A DNA stretch of 64,000 nt from Aquisalinus luteolus (lineage in GTDB: Bacteria > Pseudomonadota > Alphaproteobacteria > Caulobacterales > Parvularculaceae): assembly GCF_009712425.2 (NCBI RefSeq), contig NZ_VCJR02000002.1, positions 744,001-808,000 of the forward strand. Direction: 5' to 3'. Both the position numbers and the translations under genes were made by a program. Positions 44,203 to 53,567 of this stretch are shown here, piece by piece. The notes beneath the pieces were generated by a model. The model saw nothing but the letters and a program-made list of their open reading frames with translations, had not been told where the DNA came from and ran no database searches. Each line of letters opens with the position of its first letter. Position 1 is the stretch's first letter.

Positions 44203-44277
44203 CGGCATTCAGTTCCTTCGGGGCCTCCGTCACATAGGCTTGATTGCTTGCCTGGTACTCTGGCCCGGTTCTTTAGC

Positions 44278-44319
44278 CGGTAACGGGCCCCTTGATGCGG
44301 GCACGCCGTCCCGTTACCG
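44278..44319. repeat. ten-base inverted repeat before the iron-uptake unit
   Basis: CGGTAACGGG (44278-44287) and CCCGTTACCG (44310-44319) are perfect complements around a 22-base spacer, without a T tract. It may end the upstream transcript or bind a regulator. Confidence 0.45.
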
Positions 44320-44331
44320 CGAACATAATAT

Positions 44332-44346
44332 TGAGAATAATTATCA
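44332..44346 (+). promoter_or_regulatory. Fur box 1
   Basis: TGAGAATAATTATCA matches the 7-1-7 Fur consensus TGATAATNATTATCA with a single mismatch. It lies about 90 bases before the receptor start in AT-rich DNA, where iron-loaded Fur would repress transcription. Confidence 0.75.
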
Positions 44347-44354
44347 AATTAACT

Positions 44355-44369
44355 TGCAATTGATTATCA
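44355..44369 (+). promoter_or_regulatory. Fur box 2 (weaker)
   Basis: TGCAATTGATTATCA has a perfect right half (ATTATCA) and a partial left half of the Fur consensus. Its centre is 23 bases from the centre of the first box, about two helical turns, suiting cooperative binding. Confidence 0.55.
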
Positions 44370-44433
44370 AAAGCGGCTAAGGCTCCCCGCAACGAAAGTA
44401 AATGGCCGTAATGGCCAGTTTGTGAGGGGTATC

Positions 44434-46491
44434 GTGACCAAGTCCGCCTGGCTGGCATCCGCCGCCATTTCCGCCATGTCATCCGCCATAGTTCTTCAGG
44501 CCGCGCCTGCTCTTGCGCAAGAGGCCGCGCAGGAAAGTGCGAGCGAAGACACCATCGTCGTCGTTGGCGAGACGACCAATGTCGATATCAATGCCGACCA
44601 GATCGAGCGGCTGCAGGCAAACGATCTTGCCGATATCTTCCGTGAGACACCATCCGTGTCCGTCGGCGGCTCTCTCGGTATCGCCCAGAAGGTCTATATC
44701 CGCGGCCTTGAAGACACGCTGCTGAACATCACCGTCGATGGCGCGCCGCAGACAGGCACGCTGTTCCACCATATCGGGCGCGTGTCGATAGAGCCTGAAC
44801 TGCTGCGCCAGGTCGAGGTGCAGGCAGGCGCCGGGGAGGCAACCGCAGGCTTCGGGGCCATAGGCGGCGCGATCCGCTTCCAGACCAAGGACGCGGCAGA
44901 CCTGCTGGATCCGGGCCAGCGTTTCGGTGCCCTGCTCAAGGCCGGTGCCTTCAGCAATGAAGGCTACAAGGCAAGCGCCACGGCCTATGGTCGGCTGAAC
45001 GAAAATTGGGGCCTGCTCGGCTCTTACGTGCATGTCGACCGCGACAACATGGAAGATGGTGACGGCAACACGCTATATGGGACGTCAGCGGAACAATCGC
45101 TTGCCTTCGTCAAGCTGAGCGGCGAGATCAGCCCGAACCAGCGCCTCTCGATCAGCCATGAATATCGCAAGGAAGAGGGCGAGTTCGGCCAGCGCCCGAA
45201 CTGGCCGACGCTGGAAGGCGATATCCTCTATCCGATAGAGGCGTAGCGGCGCACGACCGTTGCCAATTATCAGTATGCACCGGGTGGCATGCTCGATATC
45301 GAGCTGACCGGCTATCACACAAAGTCTTCCATCACGCAGGATGTATTCAATCGATGGGGCCCGTACAGTGCAGAGATCGAGAGCTGGGGTTTTGATGCGC
45401 GCAACACATCGCGCATCGCGGCCCACGAGATCGTCTATGGCATCGAGCACCGCAACGACACGGTGATGAGCGAATACGATGAAGGCACAGACCTGTCCTA
45501 CTGGGCATGGGACCCGGAGATCGGGCGCTTCGAGGAAGAGGGGAAGGTCTGGGGTGCCTATGTGCAGGACCACTGGCAGGTCACTGCGCCCCTGCTTATC
45601 AGTGTCGGTGCCCGCTATGATTCCTATGCGCTCGACCAGGTCACCTATGGCGACGACACCGAAAGCGACGGGTTCTCCGGCAATGCCGGCCTTGTCTATG
45701 CGCTGACGCCGGATCTTGCCTTCTCTGCCGGCTATGCCGAGGCGATGCGCGGCAAGGAAGTGGGCGATGCCTTCACACTGGAACGCCGCCCGGGCCGGAT
45801 CACCCTCGCGCCGGATCTCGATGCCGAGCGTGTCGGCAATGCCGAGGCGGGCCTCGTCTATGACAATGGCACGCTGCGCGCCGGTGCCTCCGTCTATCAG
45901 ATGGAGATCAGGGACGTGATCATGGACCAGCTGGGCGGTGGCCCGGCGCCGCAGGATGCAACCTATTACGAGAATGTAGGCACGCTTGAGGCTGGCGGCA
46001 TCGAATTGCGCGTCGGCTATAGCTGGGATGCTCTGCGTGCGGACCTGTTCTACACGACTTATGATTCAGAGCTGAATGGCAACACGGTCGAAGGCTATGA
46101 GCAGATCGGCCTTGCCAACGCTTCCGGCGATGCATGGAACTTCAGTCTGGGCTGGACGCCGGTGCCGGACCTGGAGCTCGCCTGGAACCTGAAGCATGTG
46201 CAGGACTTGAACGATATCGTCGTCCTGCATCGCGGGGTCGAGATCGGCTGGATCGACGAGCTGCAGACCGTCGACAAGCCGGGTTATACGGTCAATGATA
46301 TCTACCTGCACTGGACCCCGGCGGAATATGACGGGTTCCGGCTCAGCTTCGCGGTCCAGAACCTGTTCGATGTCGCCTATCGCGACCATGCTTCCGTTGC
46401 CGATTATAACCATATTCCCGATTGGGAAGGCGTTGCGGGTGTGCGCGAGGCGGGCCGCGATGTGCGCCTGACTGTCGCCTATGATTTCTGA
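44434..46491 (+). pseudogene. TonB-dependent iron/heme-type receptor interrupted by an in-frame TAG
   Basis: Reading through one TAG (45244-45246, codon 271) gives a full 685-residue receptor: signal peptide ending PALAQ, TonB-box region TIVVVGET, plug with YIRGLEDTLLNITVDG and GAGEATAGFGAIGGAI, barrel, and a C-terminal VRLTVAYDF. Both halves are in the same frame and the residues after the stop (RRTTVANYQY) are normal barrel sequence, so only one base (CAG to TAG would suffice) separates it from an intact gene. GTG 44434 follows GAGGGGT; GTG 44422 is an alternative. Tandem Fur boxes upstream and the PepSY gene six bases downstream indicate iron uptake. It is either a recent pseudogene, a base error or an amber readthrough. 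Confidence 0.85.
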
Positions 46492-46496
46492 TCGCG

Positions 46497-47654
46497 ATGG
46501 CGGGTACCCCTGATAATATGAAGAGGGGAGGGCGCAGTTTCAGGCTGCGCCCGCTTCTTGTTTTCTGGCATCGCTGGTTCGGGCTTCTGTCTGCGGTATG
46601 GCTGGTGCTGATGGCGGTTACCGGATCCCTGATCGTCTTTTACGATGAGGGTGATGCGCTGCTGAACCCGGACCTGCGCCGCGTCACGCCGGGTGCGGAA
46701 TGGCGCCCTGCCGATGAGTGGGTTGCCGCAGCCCGCGAGGCATTCCCGGATGGCTATGCCAGCATCATCGATATCCCCGAGCGGGCGGATGAAAGCGTCT
46801 ATATGGTCGTGTCCGACCTGCCCGGCGCCCAAAACGAAAACCTGTCAGACAGCGCCGCTGTCTTCGTCGATCCCTATACGGCGCAAGTGCTGGGCTATCG
46901 CTGGCTTGATCATGCCGGTTTCGGGCGTCGTTATGTCATGGATATTCTCTACCGCCTGCATATCGACCTTTATCTCGGCGACTGGATGATGTGGTTCCTG
47001 GGGCTCGTTGCCCTGCTGTGGATGATCGACCATATCCCGGCGGCTATATTGTCTTTCCCGGTGCTGAAGAAATGGGCGGCAAGCTTCACCATCCGGCGGG
47101 GCGTGAAGGGTCACAAGCGCGTCTTCGACCTGCACCGGGCGAGCGGCGTGTGGCTGCTGCCGGTGACCTTCATGCTTGCTGTGTCGGGGCTGTATTTCAA
47201 CTGGTACGAGACGGTGACCCATACGGTCGATGCCGTCTCGCCCGTCACGGAGCGCTATATCTTTCATGCGCCGGCGCTTGACGAGCCGGTCTACCAGCCG
47301 CCTGTCGGCTTTACCGCCGCGATCGACAGCATCGATGGCGAGGTCGACATGATCCGCCTGTTTCCGTGGAGCGGGCTGTACGAGGCGCGGGTCTATGACG
47401 AGCGCGATATCGACATGTATGGCCGCCGCATGGTCGTTGTCGACGGAGTGGAGGGCGGTATCGTCAGTGACCGGCATGTCACGGAGAACTCCGCCGGCGG
47501 CGTGTTTCTCGCCTGGCAATATCCGCTGCACTCGGGCAAGGCTTTCGGCTGGCCGGGCCGGTTGCTCATCTTCTTTTCCGGCATTGCCCTGACCACGATC
47601 TGCGTGACCGGCGTCATGATCTGGTGGCGCAAATGGCGCGCGCGGAACTCATGA
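46497..47654 (+). CDS. PepSY-associated transmembrane protein (iron-uptake reductase type)
   Basis: 385 residues. Four membrane helices in the PepSY_TM layout: the first contains FWHRWFGLLSAVWLV, the second pair lies at WMMWFLGLVALLWM and DLHRASGVWLLPVTFML, and the last is near the end (FFSGIALTTICVTGVMIWW). Conserved His residues in and near the helices may bind heme. A periplasmic PepSY-like region lies between the helices. Family members sit beside siderophore receptors and help reduce or release ferric iron. It starts six bases after the receptor stop, so the two are co-regulated by Fur. Confidence 0.88.
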   Translation: MAGTPDNMKRGGRSFRLRPLLVFWHRWFGLLSAVWLVLMAVTGSLIVFYDEGDALLNPDLRRVTPGAEWRPADEWVAAAREAFPDGYASIIDIPERADESVYMVVSDLPGAQNENLSDSAAVFVDPYTAQVLGYRWLDHAGFGRRYVMDILYRLHIDLYLGDWMMWFLGLVALLWMIDHIPAAILSFPVLKKWAASFTIRRGVKGHKRVFDLHRASGVWLLPVTFMLAVSGLYFNWYETVTHTVDAVSPVTERYIFHAPALDEPVYQPPVGFTAAIDSIDGEVDMIRLFPWSGLYEARVYDERDIDMYGRRMVVVDGVEGGIVSDRHVTENSAGGVFLAWQYPLHSGKAFGWPGRLLIFFSGIALTTICVTGVMIWWRKWRARNS

Positions 47655-47685
47655 AAAAAGCCCGGGCGATGACCCGGGCTTTTTT
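47654..47685 (+). terminator. bidirectional terminator after the iron-uptake unit
   Basis: AAAAAAGCCCGGG (47654-47666) pairs with CCCGGGCTTTTTT (47673-47685). T runs on both strands serve the PepSY gene and the convergent AbgT gene. Confidence 0.92.
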
Positions 47686-47702
47686 GTGTCTGTGATCCTG
47701 CC

Positions 47703-49322
47703 TTACGGTGCTGCTGTCGGCAGGGTGTAGGTCATGTCGGCACCGGGGCCGAGCGGCCAGCCGACCCAGACCCAGAAGAAGGTCAGCGCAATGCCGCCGA
47801 TCATCAGCCAGATCGAATAGGGGATCATCATCGCCGTCAGCGAGCCGAGGCCGAAATCCTTCTGCCAGCGCTGACAGAAGATCAGGATCAGCGGGAAATA
47901 GACCATCAGCGGGGTGATGATGTTTGTCGCCGAGTCGCCGACACGGTAGGCGGCTGTCGCCCCCTCCGGCGAGATGCCGAGCAGCATCAGCATCGGCACC
48001 AGCACCGGCGCAAGCAGCGCCCATTTGGCGGATGCCGACCCGACGAACAGATTGATCAGGCCGGTGAAGAGAACGATCAGCACAAGGAGCACCGGCATCG
48101 GCAGGCCCGTAGACTGGATCGCATTGGCACCATGGACAGCGGAAATGAGGCCGAGATTCGACCAGTTGAACATGGCAACGAAGTGCGCCGCTGCGAAGGC
48201 GAGGACGAGGTAATAACCCAGATCCTTCATCGCATCGGCCATCATTTCCACGAGGTCGCGGTGGTTCTTGATCGTGCCTGCGGCAGCGCCATAGGCCCAG
48301 CCGGCGGCAAGAAACAGGATGAAGAAGGCGGCAACGAGCGAGCTGAAGAACGGGTTCCAGTTACTGATCGGGTTACAATCGCCTGCGGCTGCGACATCGG
48401 CCGGGCAGGCCGTCTCGTCGATCAGCGGTGTTGTCGGGGCGAAGGTGAAGATGAGCCACAGGACGATGACGGCCATTACGGCGAAACCGGCAAATGATAG
48501 CCCCTTTTTCTGGTCTGAGGTCAGCGGTTTGTCTTCATCGCCGAGCGTCTTGGCCGCATCGCCGCCGCCCTGATATTTGCCGAGGCGCGGCTCGATCATC
48601 ACGTCGGTGACGAACCAGATGATCGGCAGGAACAGGATCGTCATGCCCTGGATGAAGTATGTGTTGCCGGCAATGTTGGCGATCCAGTTCGGGTCGAGGG
48701 AGGAGCCTTCGACCGCCGCCTCGGTGATGCCGAACAGGAGGGCGTCGAGCTGGCCCGGCGCGATATTGGCCGAAAACCCGCCGGACACACCGGCAAAGGC
48801 TGCTGCAATGCCAGCCAGCGGATGACGACCGGCGGCGGCGAACAACACACCTGCCAGCGGGATCAGCACGACATAGCCTGCGTCAGCGGCGTGGTTGCCG
48901 ATCATGGCAACGAGGGCGACGACCGGCGTCAGCAAAAATTTCGGGGCGTTGCGCACGGCGGCGCGCATGGCACTGGCGAACAGGCCCGAGCGCTCGGCGA
49001 CACCGGCGCCCAGCATGACGACCAGCACATAGCCAAGCGGGTGGAAGTGGGTGAACGTCTCCGGCATATCCACCCAGAGGCGGCGGATATTGTCGCCGGA
49101 CAGAAGCGCGACGGCGCTGATGACGACCGGGTTGCCGTCTTCGCCGACCAGCGTCGGGTGGGTCGCCGAAACGCCCAGCGCCCAGCATATGAGCGAGATG
49201 ACAATCAGCGCGCCGATCAAGTAGAAGAAGATGAAGACCGGGTCGGGCAGCTTGTTGCCGGTCTTTTCGACCCAGCCAAGAAAGCCTTTTTGTGTCGGTG
49301 CGGCGGTCGGTGCGTCAGCCAT
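47703..49322 (-). CDS. AbgT-family transporter
   Basis: 539 residues from the ATG at 49322, with AAAGGG upstream. AbgT/YdaH transporters carry p-aminobenzoyl-glutamate or export sulfonamide-like folate antimetabolites. About eleven helices are seen, with WVEKTGNKLPDP at the start and family segments GAGVAERSGLF, MIGNHAADAGYVVLIPL and GFSANIAPGQLDALL. Near the end SATNIITPLMVYFPL matches the second hairpin region. No abgA or abgB peptidase is nearby. Confidence 0.92.
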   Translation of the reverse strand: MADAPTAAPTQKGFLGWVEKTGNKLPDPVFIFFYLIGALIVISLICWALGVSATHPTLVGEDGNPVVISAVALLSGDNIRRLWVDMPETFTHFHPLGYVLVVMLGAGVAERSGLFASAMRAAVRNAPKFLLTPVVALVAMIGNHAADAGYVVLIPLAGVLFAAAGRHPLAGIAAAFAGVSGGFSANIAPGQLDALLFGITEAAVEGSSLDPNWIANIAGNTYFIQGMTILFLPIIWFVTDVMIEPRLGKYQGGGDAAKTLGDEDKPLTSDQKKGLSFAGFAVMAVIVLWLIFTFAPTTPLIDETACPADVAAAGDCNPISNWNPFFSSLVAAFFILFLAAGWAYGAAAGTIKNHRDLVEMMADAMKDLGYYLVLAFAAAHFVAMFNWSNLGLISAVHGANAIQSTGLPMPVLLVLIVLFTGLINLFVGSASAKWALLAPVLVPMLMLLGISPEGATAAYRVGDSATNIITPLMVYFPLILIFCQRWQKDFGLGSLTAMMIPYSIWLMIGGIALTFFWVWVGWPLGPGADMTYTLPTAAP

Positions 49323-49535
49323 GGATGTCTGCCCTTTCGTCATTCTGGTCATTTGGCCGGAAATGGCGCGTGAGCGACATTTTTGTCTGTCCTTGGCCCT
49401 ATTGGCAAGGAAAACAGGTAGCTGCGAGATTTAATCCTCCAGCGCGCCAATCCCCATGAACTTGTCGGCGCGTCAGGGTGTCTCTCAGCACACCCTGTAA
49501 CGCCCCTCAAACACCTCAAGTACTGGAGTACACCC

Positions 49536-50048
49536 ATGACCGACACCGACATGACCCGCAAGCACCCGGAAAAGCAGTTCTGGGACGAGCTGGACGATGT
49601 CCAGGCGGTGATGCTCGGCCTGTTGTGCAACCGGGACCATATGCAGCCCATGGCGGCCTTCCCTGACCCGGAGAACGGCAAGGTATGGTTCTTTTCAAAA
49701 AAGACCAATGATCTCGTCAGCGAATGCGGGGCGGAATGCACCGCCCATTTTACCTTCGTTTCCGATGATTACGACTATTACGCCTCCGCCAAGGGCCGGC
49801 TGCGCCGGTCCGGCAATGTCGACAAGGTCGAGGAATACTGGAACCCGGTCGTTGCCGCCTGGTACGAGCATGGCAAGGACGATCCCGATATCGCCCTGAT
49901 GGAAATGACGCTGGAAGATGCCGCCGTGTGGAGCACCACCGGCAATGCCCTGAAATTCGGCTGGGAGATCGCCAAGGCCAATATCAAGGACGAGAAGCAG
50001 CCCGACCTCGGCGAACGCAACCACGTGGTCTTTACCCGGGCTGCCTGA
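49536..50048 (+). CDS. pyridoxamine 5'-phosphate oxidase-like / general stress protein
   Basis: 170 residues. The split-barrel FMN-binding fold typical of the general stress protein 26 group is suggested by VWFFSKKTNDLVSE, CTAHFTFVSDDYDYYASAKGRL and the C-terminal GNALKFGWEIAKANI. It likely binds flavin or F420-like cofactor and reduces small molecules, but no enzyme activity is predictable. It is transcribed away from AbgT with a 213-base intergenic region. Confidence 0.88.
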   Translation: MTDTDMTRKHPEKQFWDELDDVQAVMLGLLCNRDHMQPMAAFPDPENGKVWFFSKKTNDLVSECGAECTAHFTFVSDDYDYYASAKGRLRRSGNVDKVEEYWNPVVAAWYEHGKDDPDIALMEMTLEDAAVWSTTGNALKFGWEIAKANIKDEKQPDLGERNHVVFTRAA

Positions 50049-50077
50049 GCAGTACCGAGTTGGTGAGCGGACTGGTG

Positions 50078-50707
50078 TCAGTCGCAGCCGCCCCCGGTGC
50101 TGGATGATGTCCTGAAGTCTGCTGGTGACTGAACGCAGTCGAACTCTTCCAGCGCTGCAGCATGGGCCCTGGCTTCCTCGACATAATGGGCAGAGCCCAT
50201 CAGGGCGTGCTTGTCCTCGCCTTCCTTAAGGTCACGGAATTTCCTTGCGGGCATGCCGGCCCACATCTCGCCCTTCGGAACGGTTTTCCCGGGGGCGAGA
50301 AAGGCACCGGCTGCGAGATAGCCGCCGCTCTCCACCACAGACCGGTCGAGCATGGTCGCGCCCATGCCGACGAAGCCGCCATCCTCGACCGTGCAGCCAT
50401 GCAGCATGCATTTGTGGCCGATCAGCACATTCTCGCCGATGATGACCGGCGTGCCGCCCCAGTCCGGTGCATCGACATGGATGATGGTGCCGTCCTGTAC
50501 ATTCGATCCGGCACCGATCTCGATCCGGTTGGTATCGGCGCGCAGGACGCAGCCATACCAGACGCTCGCCTTCGGGCCGACATGCACGTCACCGACCAGA
50601 ACCGCGCCGGGGGCGATGAAGGCGGAGGCATGGATCTGCGGCGTCTTGCCGTGAAACGGCAGGATCAGCGGCTGCAGGCGGCCATTACTGTCAACGGTAT
50701 CGGTCAT
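50078..50707 (-). CDS. gamma-class carbonic anhydrase family protein
   Basis: 209 residues forming a left-handed beta helix with hexapeptide repeats (VLVGDVHVGPKASVW and later IIGENVLIGHKCML). Zinc ligands His77, His98 and His103 fit the gamma-CA/YrdA pattern. Family members hydrate CO2 or act as ferripyochelin-binding-like proteins; activity is not certain. The C-terminus is longer than usual with a Cys-containing tail. The start at 50707 gives a typical N-terminus. Confidence 0.92.
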   Translation of the reverse strand: MTDTVDSNGRLQPLILPFHGKTPQIHASAFIAPGAVLVGDVHVGPKASVWYGCVLRADTNRIEIGAGSNVQDGTIIHVDAPDWGGTPVIIGENVLIGHKCMLHGCTVEDGGFVGMGATMLDRSVVESGGYLAAGAFLAPGKTVPKGEMWAGMPARKFRDLKEGEDKHALMGSAHYVEEARAHAAALEEFDCVQSPADFRTSSSTGGGCD

Positions 50708-50797
50708 GATCAGGGCTTTCGGCGTTGCTTATCGGGAGTCTAGCGAAATCTCCCCCGAAGCGTCGAGGCCGATGCGCAGGGCTGCGCCGTATACAAT

Positions 50798-50830
50798 AGC
50801 GGCTCCCACAGCGTTCGCCGGGGAGCCGCT
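50798..50830 (-). terminator. hairpin downstream of the small lipoprotein gene
   Basis: AGCGGCTCCC (50798-50807) pairs with GGGAGCCGCT (50821-50830), a perfect ten-base stem. In the minus direction it is followed by ATTGTAT, a weak T tract, just past the stop of the lipoprotein gene. Confidence 0.6.
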
Positions 50831-50852
50831 TGAAGCAGATGAAGGCCACGCT

Positions 50853-51281
50853 TTATTGCGCTGCCATTTCCTCTTCGTCCTTCCACTCGTAAATGCCAGT
50901 GATCAGGCAGCGGGACGGCTTCATGCCGACACCGTCATTGCCGAAGGCCGAGTCGTATGCGATCAGGTTGTCCCCGCGCGACAGGCAGCCGCCGCGGTTC
51001 TCGATCTGCAGGGACAGGGCGTTGCCAAGGCCGAAACAGCTCGCGGTTTCGAGCAGGTAGCGGTCACGCACCCCGGTGCGCACCACGACGGCGCGGTCGT
51101 TTACGGTCGAGAATGAATCGATCTGGCCGGCGAAGCAGACATTGTTGACCTGCTCGCCCTTGCGCGCCTCGACCATGGCGGTGCGCTCCTGCTGCGCCTC
51201 GGATGGCGCGCTGGAGCACGCGGCGAGCAGCGGGAGTGCGGCAAGACTGGCGGTGAGAGCACTGATCTTCAAAACAGACAT
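50853..51281 (-). CDS. small lipoprotein, DUF6491-like
   Basis: 142 residues from the ATG at 51281, preceded by GGAGGAA. The lipoprotein signal ends in LLAAC. A mature domain with four well-spaced cysteines (CFAGQIDSF, SCFGLGNAL, GGCLSRGD, RCLITGIYEW) resembles DUF6491 proteins of alphaproteobacteria. Disulfide bonds are likely. Function is unknown. It is divergent from the ABC ATPase gene. Confidence 0.75.
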   Translation of the reverse strand: MSVLKISALTASLAALPLLAACSSAPSEAQQERTAMVEARKGEQVNNVCFAGQIDSFSTVNDRAVVVRTGVRDRYLLETASCFGLGNALSLQIENRGGCLSRGDNLIAYDSAFGNDGVGMKPSRCLITGIYEWKDEEEMAAQ

Positions 51282-51419
51282 AGGTTCCTCCTTGTCGTTG
51301 CTAACCATAAAACGGACTTACGGTCAGGATAGTTGCATCATAGCCTATATCCGGGTCATATAGCGCTTCTTTTCGACAGAACGCATGCTTGTGATCGCAT
51401 GCCGGAGGCCCCTGAAGAC

Positions 51420-53282
51420 ATGTCTGTATCGCGTACCCCGGATAGCCCCATCCTCGAACTGAATAACCTGACCGTCGATTTCGAGACGCCTGACGGCGTG
51501 GTCAATGCGGTGAAAGGCGTGTCACTGGCCATCAGGGCCGGGGAATGCGTCGGCATCGTCGGCGAATCCGGCTCGGGCAAGAGCCAGACTTGCCTGTCTG
51601 CCCTGGGCCTTGTCGCCGATAACGGGCGCGTCTCCGGAGAGGCGCTCTATCATGGCGAGGATCTGTTGAAGATGAAGGCTGGCAAGCGTCGCCAGATCCT
51701 TGGCGACCGGATCACCATGATCTTCCAGGACCCGCTGACGTCGCTGACGCCGCACATGACCATCGGCGACCAGATGGGCGAGGTGCTGGCCCTTCACAAG
51801 AAGATCACCGGCGAGAAGGCACGCCAGCGCTCCATCGAGTTGCTGGAGCGGGTGCGCATCCCCGAGGCGGCGCGGCGCCTGAAGCAATATCCGCATGAAT
51901 TGTCCGGCGGCATGCGCCAGCGTGTCATGATCGCCATGTCGCTGCTGGGCGATCCTGAACTGCTGATCGCCGACGAACCGACCACCGCCCTCGACGTGAC
52001 GGTGCAGGCCCAGATCCTCGACATCATGGCCGACCTGAAGACCGAGCAGAACATGGGCATTGCCATCATCACCCACGACATGGGCGTTGTCGCACGTATG
52101 TGCGACCGGGTAATGGTGATGAAGAATGGCGAGTTCGTGGAGGCCGGCACGGCTGACGAGATCTTCTATAATCCGCAGAAGGATTATACCAAGATGCTTC
52201 TGGATGCGATGCCACGCATCGACCAGCCGGACCGCCATGGCCGCCCGGCTATCCGCCCTGTCCCGGCTGACGCGGAAACGATCCTCGAGGTCGATGAGGT
52301 CAAGGTGCATTACCCGGTTACCGTCGGGTCCGGCCTGTTCCCGAAGAAAAAGCCGCTGCGCGCCGTCGATGGCGTGACCTTCAACCTGAAGCGCGGCGAG
52401 ACACTGGGCGTCGTCGGCGAATCCGGCTGCGGCAAGTCAACGCTGGCCCGCGCGATCCTGCAATTCGCGCCGATCAAGAAAGACAAGAAATCCGAAAAGC
52501 CGGTCGTCTGGCTGGGCAAGGACCTGACCTCCCAGTCGAAGGCGAAGATCCGTTCGCTGCGCAAGGATTTCCAGATCATCTTCCAGGACCCGCTCGCCGC
52601 CCTCGACCCGCGCATGACCATCGGCGCGTCCATCGCCGAGCCGCTGAAGACCCACAAGAGCAATCTGGGTACGAAGGAAATCAACGCCCGGGTTCGGTCA
52701 TTGCTGGAGCGGGTCGGCTTGCCGGGGGCGTTCCTCAACCGCTATCCGCACGAATTGTCCGGCGGCCAGAACCAGCGCGTCGGCATTGCCCGTGCCATGA
52801 TCCTGGAGCCGGAGATGGTCATCTGCGACGAGGCTGTCTCGGCGCTCGATGTTTCTGTTCAGGCGCAGATCATCGACCTCCTGATCGACCTGCAGCATGA
52901 TTTCGGCACGTCGCTGATCTTCATCTCCCATGACCTGTCGGTGGTGCGCGAAGTCTCCCACAGGGTGATGGTTCTCTACCTTGGCCAGATCGTCGAACTC
53001 GCCGATCGCGACACGATCTATGAGGATGCCCGCCACCCTTACACCAAGGCATTGATCTCCGCTGTCCCTACGCCGGACCCGAAGATCGAACGCTCCAAGC
53101 CGCGGGTGAAGCTGGAAGGCGACCTGCCATCGCCGCTCGACACCCGTGCGCCCCTGCGCTTCCTCAAGTCGAAAGTGATCGACGATCCGGATGCGGTGCA
53201 ATACCGCCCCAAACTGATCGAGGTCTCGCCCGGTCACTGGGTTGCCGAGCATGATCCGGTGGAAGAGGCGACCGCCGCCTGA
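51420..53282 (+). CDS. ABC transporter ATP-binding protein with two ATPase domains (oligopeptide type, YejF-like)
   Basis: 620 residues from the ATG at 51420. Two nucleotide-binding domains are fused: Walker A GESGSGKS (residues 48-55) and GESGCGKS in the second half; signature sequences LSGGMRQR and LSGGQNQR; Walker B LLIADEPTTALD and MVICDEAVSALD. The C-terminal oligopeptide-binding region after domain two has the HPYTKALISAVPTPDP pattern. This architecture matches YejF and other dipeptide/microcin C ATPases. No permease or substrate-binding gene is next to it, so it must pair with components encoded elsewhere. Confidence 0.92.
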   Translation: MSVSRTPDSPILELNNLTVDFETPDGVVNAVKGVSLAIRAGECVGIVGESGSGKSQTCLSALGLVADNGRVSGEALYHGEDLLKMKAGKRRQILGDRITMIFQDPLTSLTPHMTIGDQMGEVLALHKKITGEKARQRSIELLERVRIPEAARRLKQYPHELSGGMRQRVMIAMSLLGDPELLIADEPTTALDVTVQAQILDIMADLKTEQNMGIAIITHDMGVVARMCDRVMVMKNGEFVEAGTADEIFYNPQKDYTKMLLDAMPRIDQPDRHGRPAIRPVPADAETILEVDEVKVHYPVTVGSGLFPKKKPLRAVDGVTFNLKRGETLGVVGESGCGKSTLARAILQFAPIKKDKKSEKPVVWLGKDLTSQSKAKIRSLRKDFQIIFQDPLAALDPRMTIGASIAEPLKTHKSNLGTKEINARVRSLLERVGLPGAFLNRYPHELSGGQNQRVGIARAMILEPEMVICDEAVSALDVSVQAQIIDLLIDLQHDFGTSLIFISHDLSVVREVSHRVMVLYLGQIVELADRDTIYEDARHPYTKALISAVPTPDPKIERSKPRVKLEGDLPSPLDTRAPLRFLKSKVIDDPDAVQYRPKLIEVSPGHWVAEHDPVEEATAA

Positions 53283-53463
53283 TTAGTGTTGCCGGACTGG
53301 CATGTGCTGATTGGTCTTTTCAGTCGTTCGTCGTACGAATGGCTCGACTGTGTTGCCGAATTGCCGTTGCGACACCGAAACGAATACAGTTTTAGCTTGA
53401 CAAGCAAGCCCCTGTTAATATGTGTGATTATATAACAATGGCTTGCGCTGTCTTCCGCAAAGG

Positions 53464-53478
53464 TTAAGATGGTGTTAA
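53464..53478. promoter_or_regulatory. CtrA-box-like site before the ZIP gene
   Basis: TTAA-N7-TTAA (followed by G where CtrA prefers C) lies about 90 bases upstream of the ZIP start. It is a 15-base match to half of an AT-rich consensus, so chance is possible. Confidence 0.3.
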
Positions 53479-53567
53479 GGGAACCACCGGCACCAGGCTG
53501 ACCATAGCGCAGGCTGACTCGCCCGGGGAAATGAATTGGGGATGCAGTCGGCTGCAGTTTACCGTCT

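Noticed and set aside
53397-53436. TTGACA with TATA-like strings before the ZIP gene as a sigma-70 promoter
   Set aside because: No -10 hexamer falls at 16-18 bases from the TTGACA.
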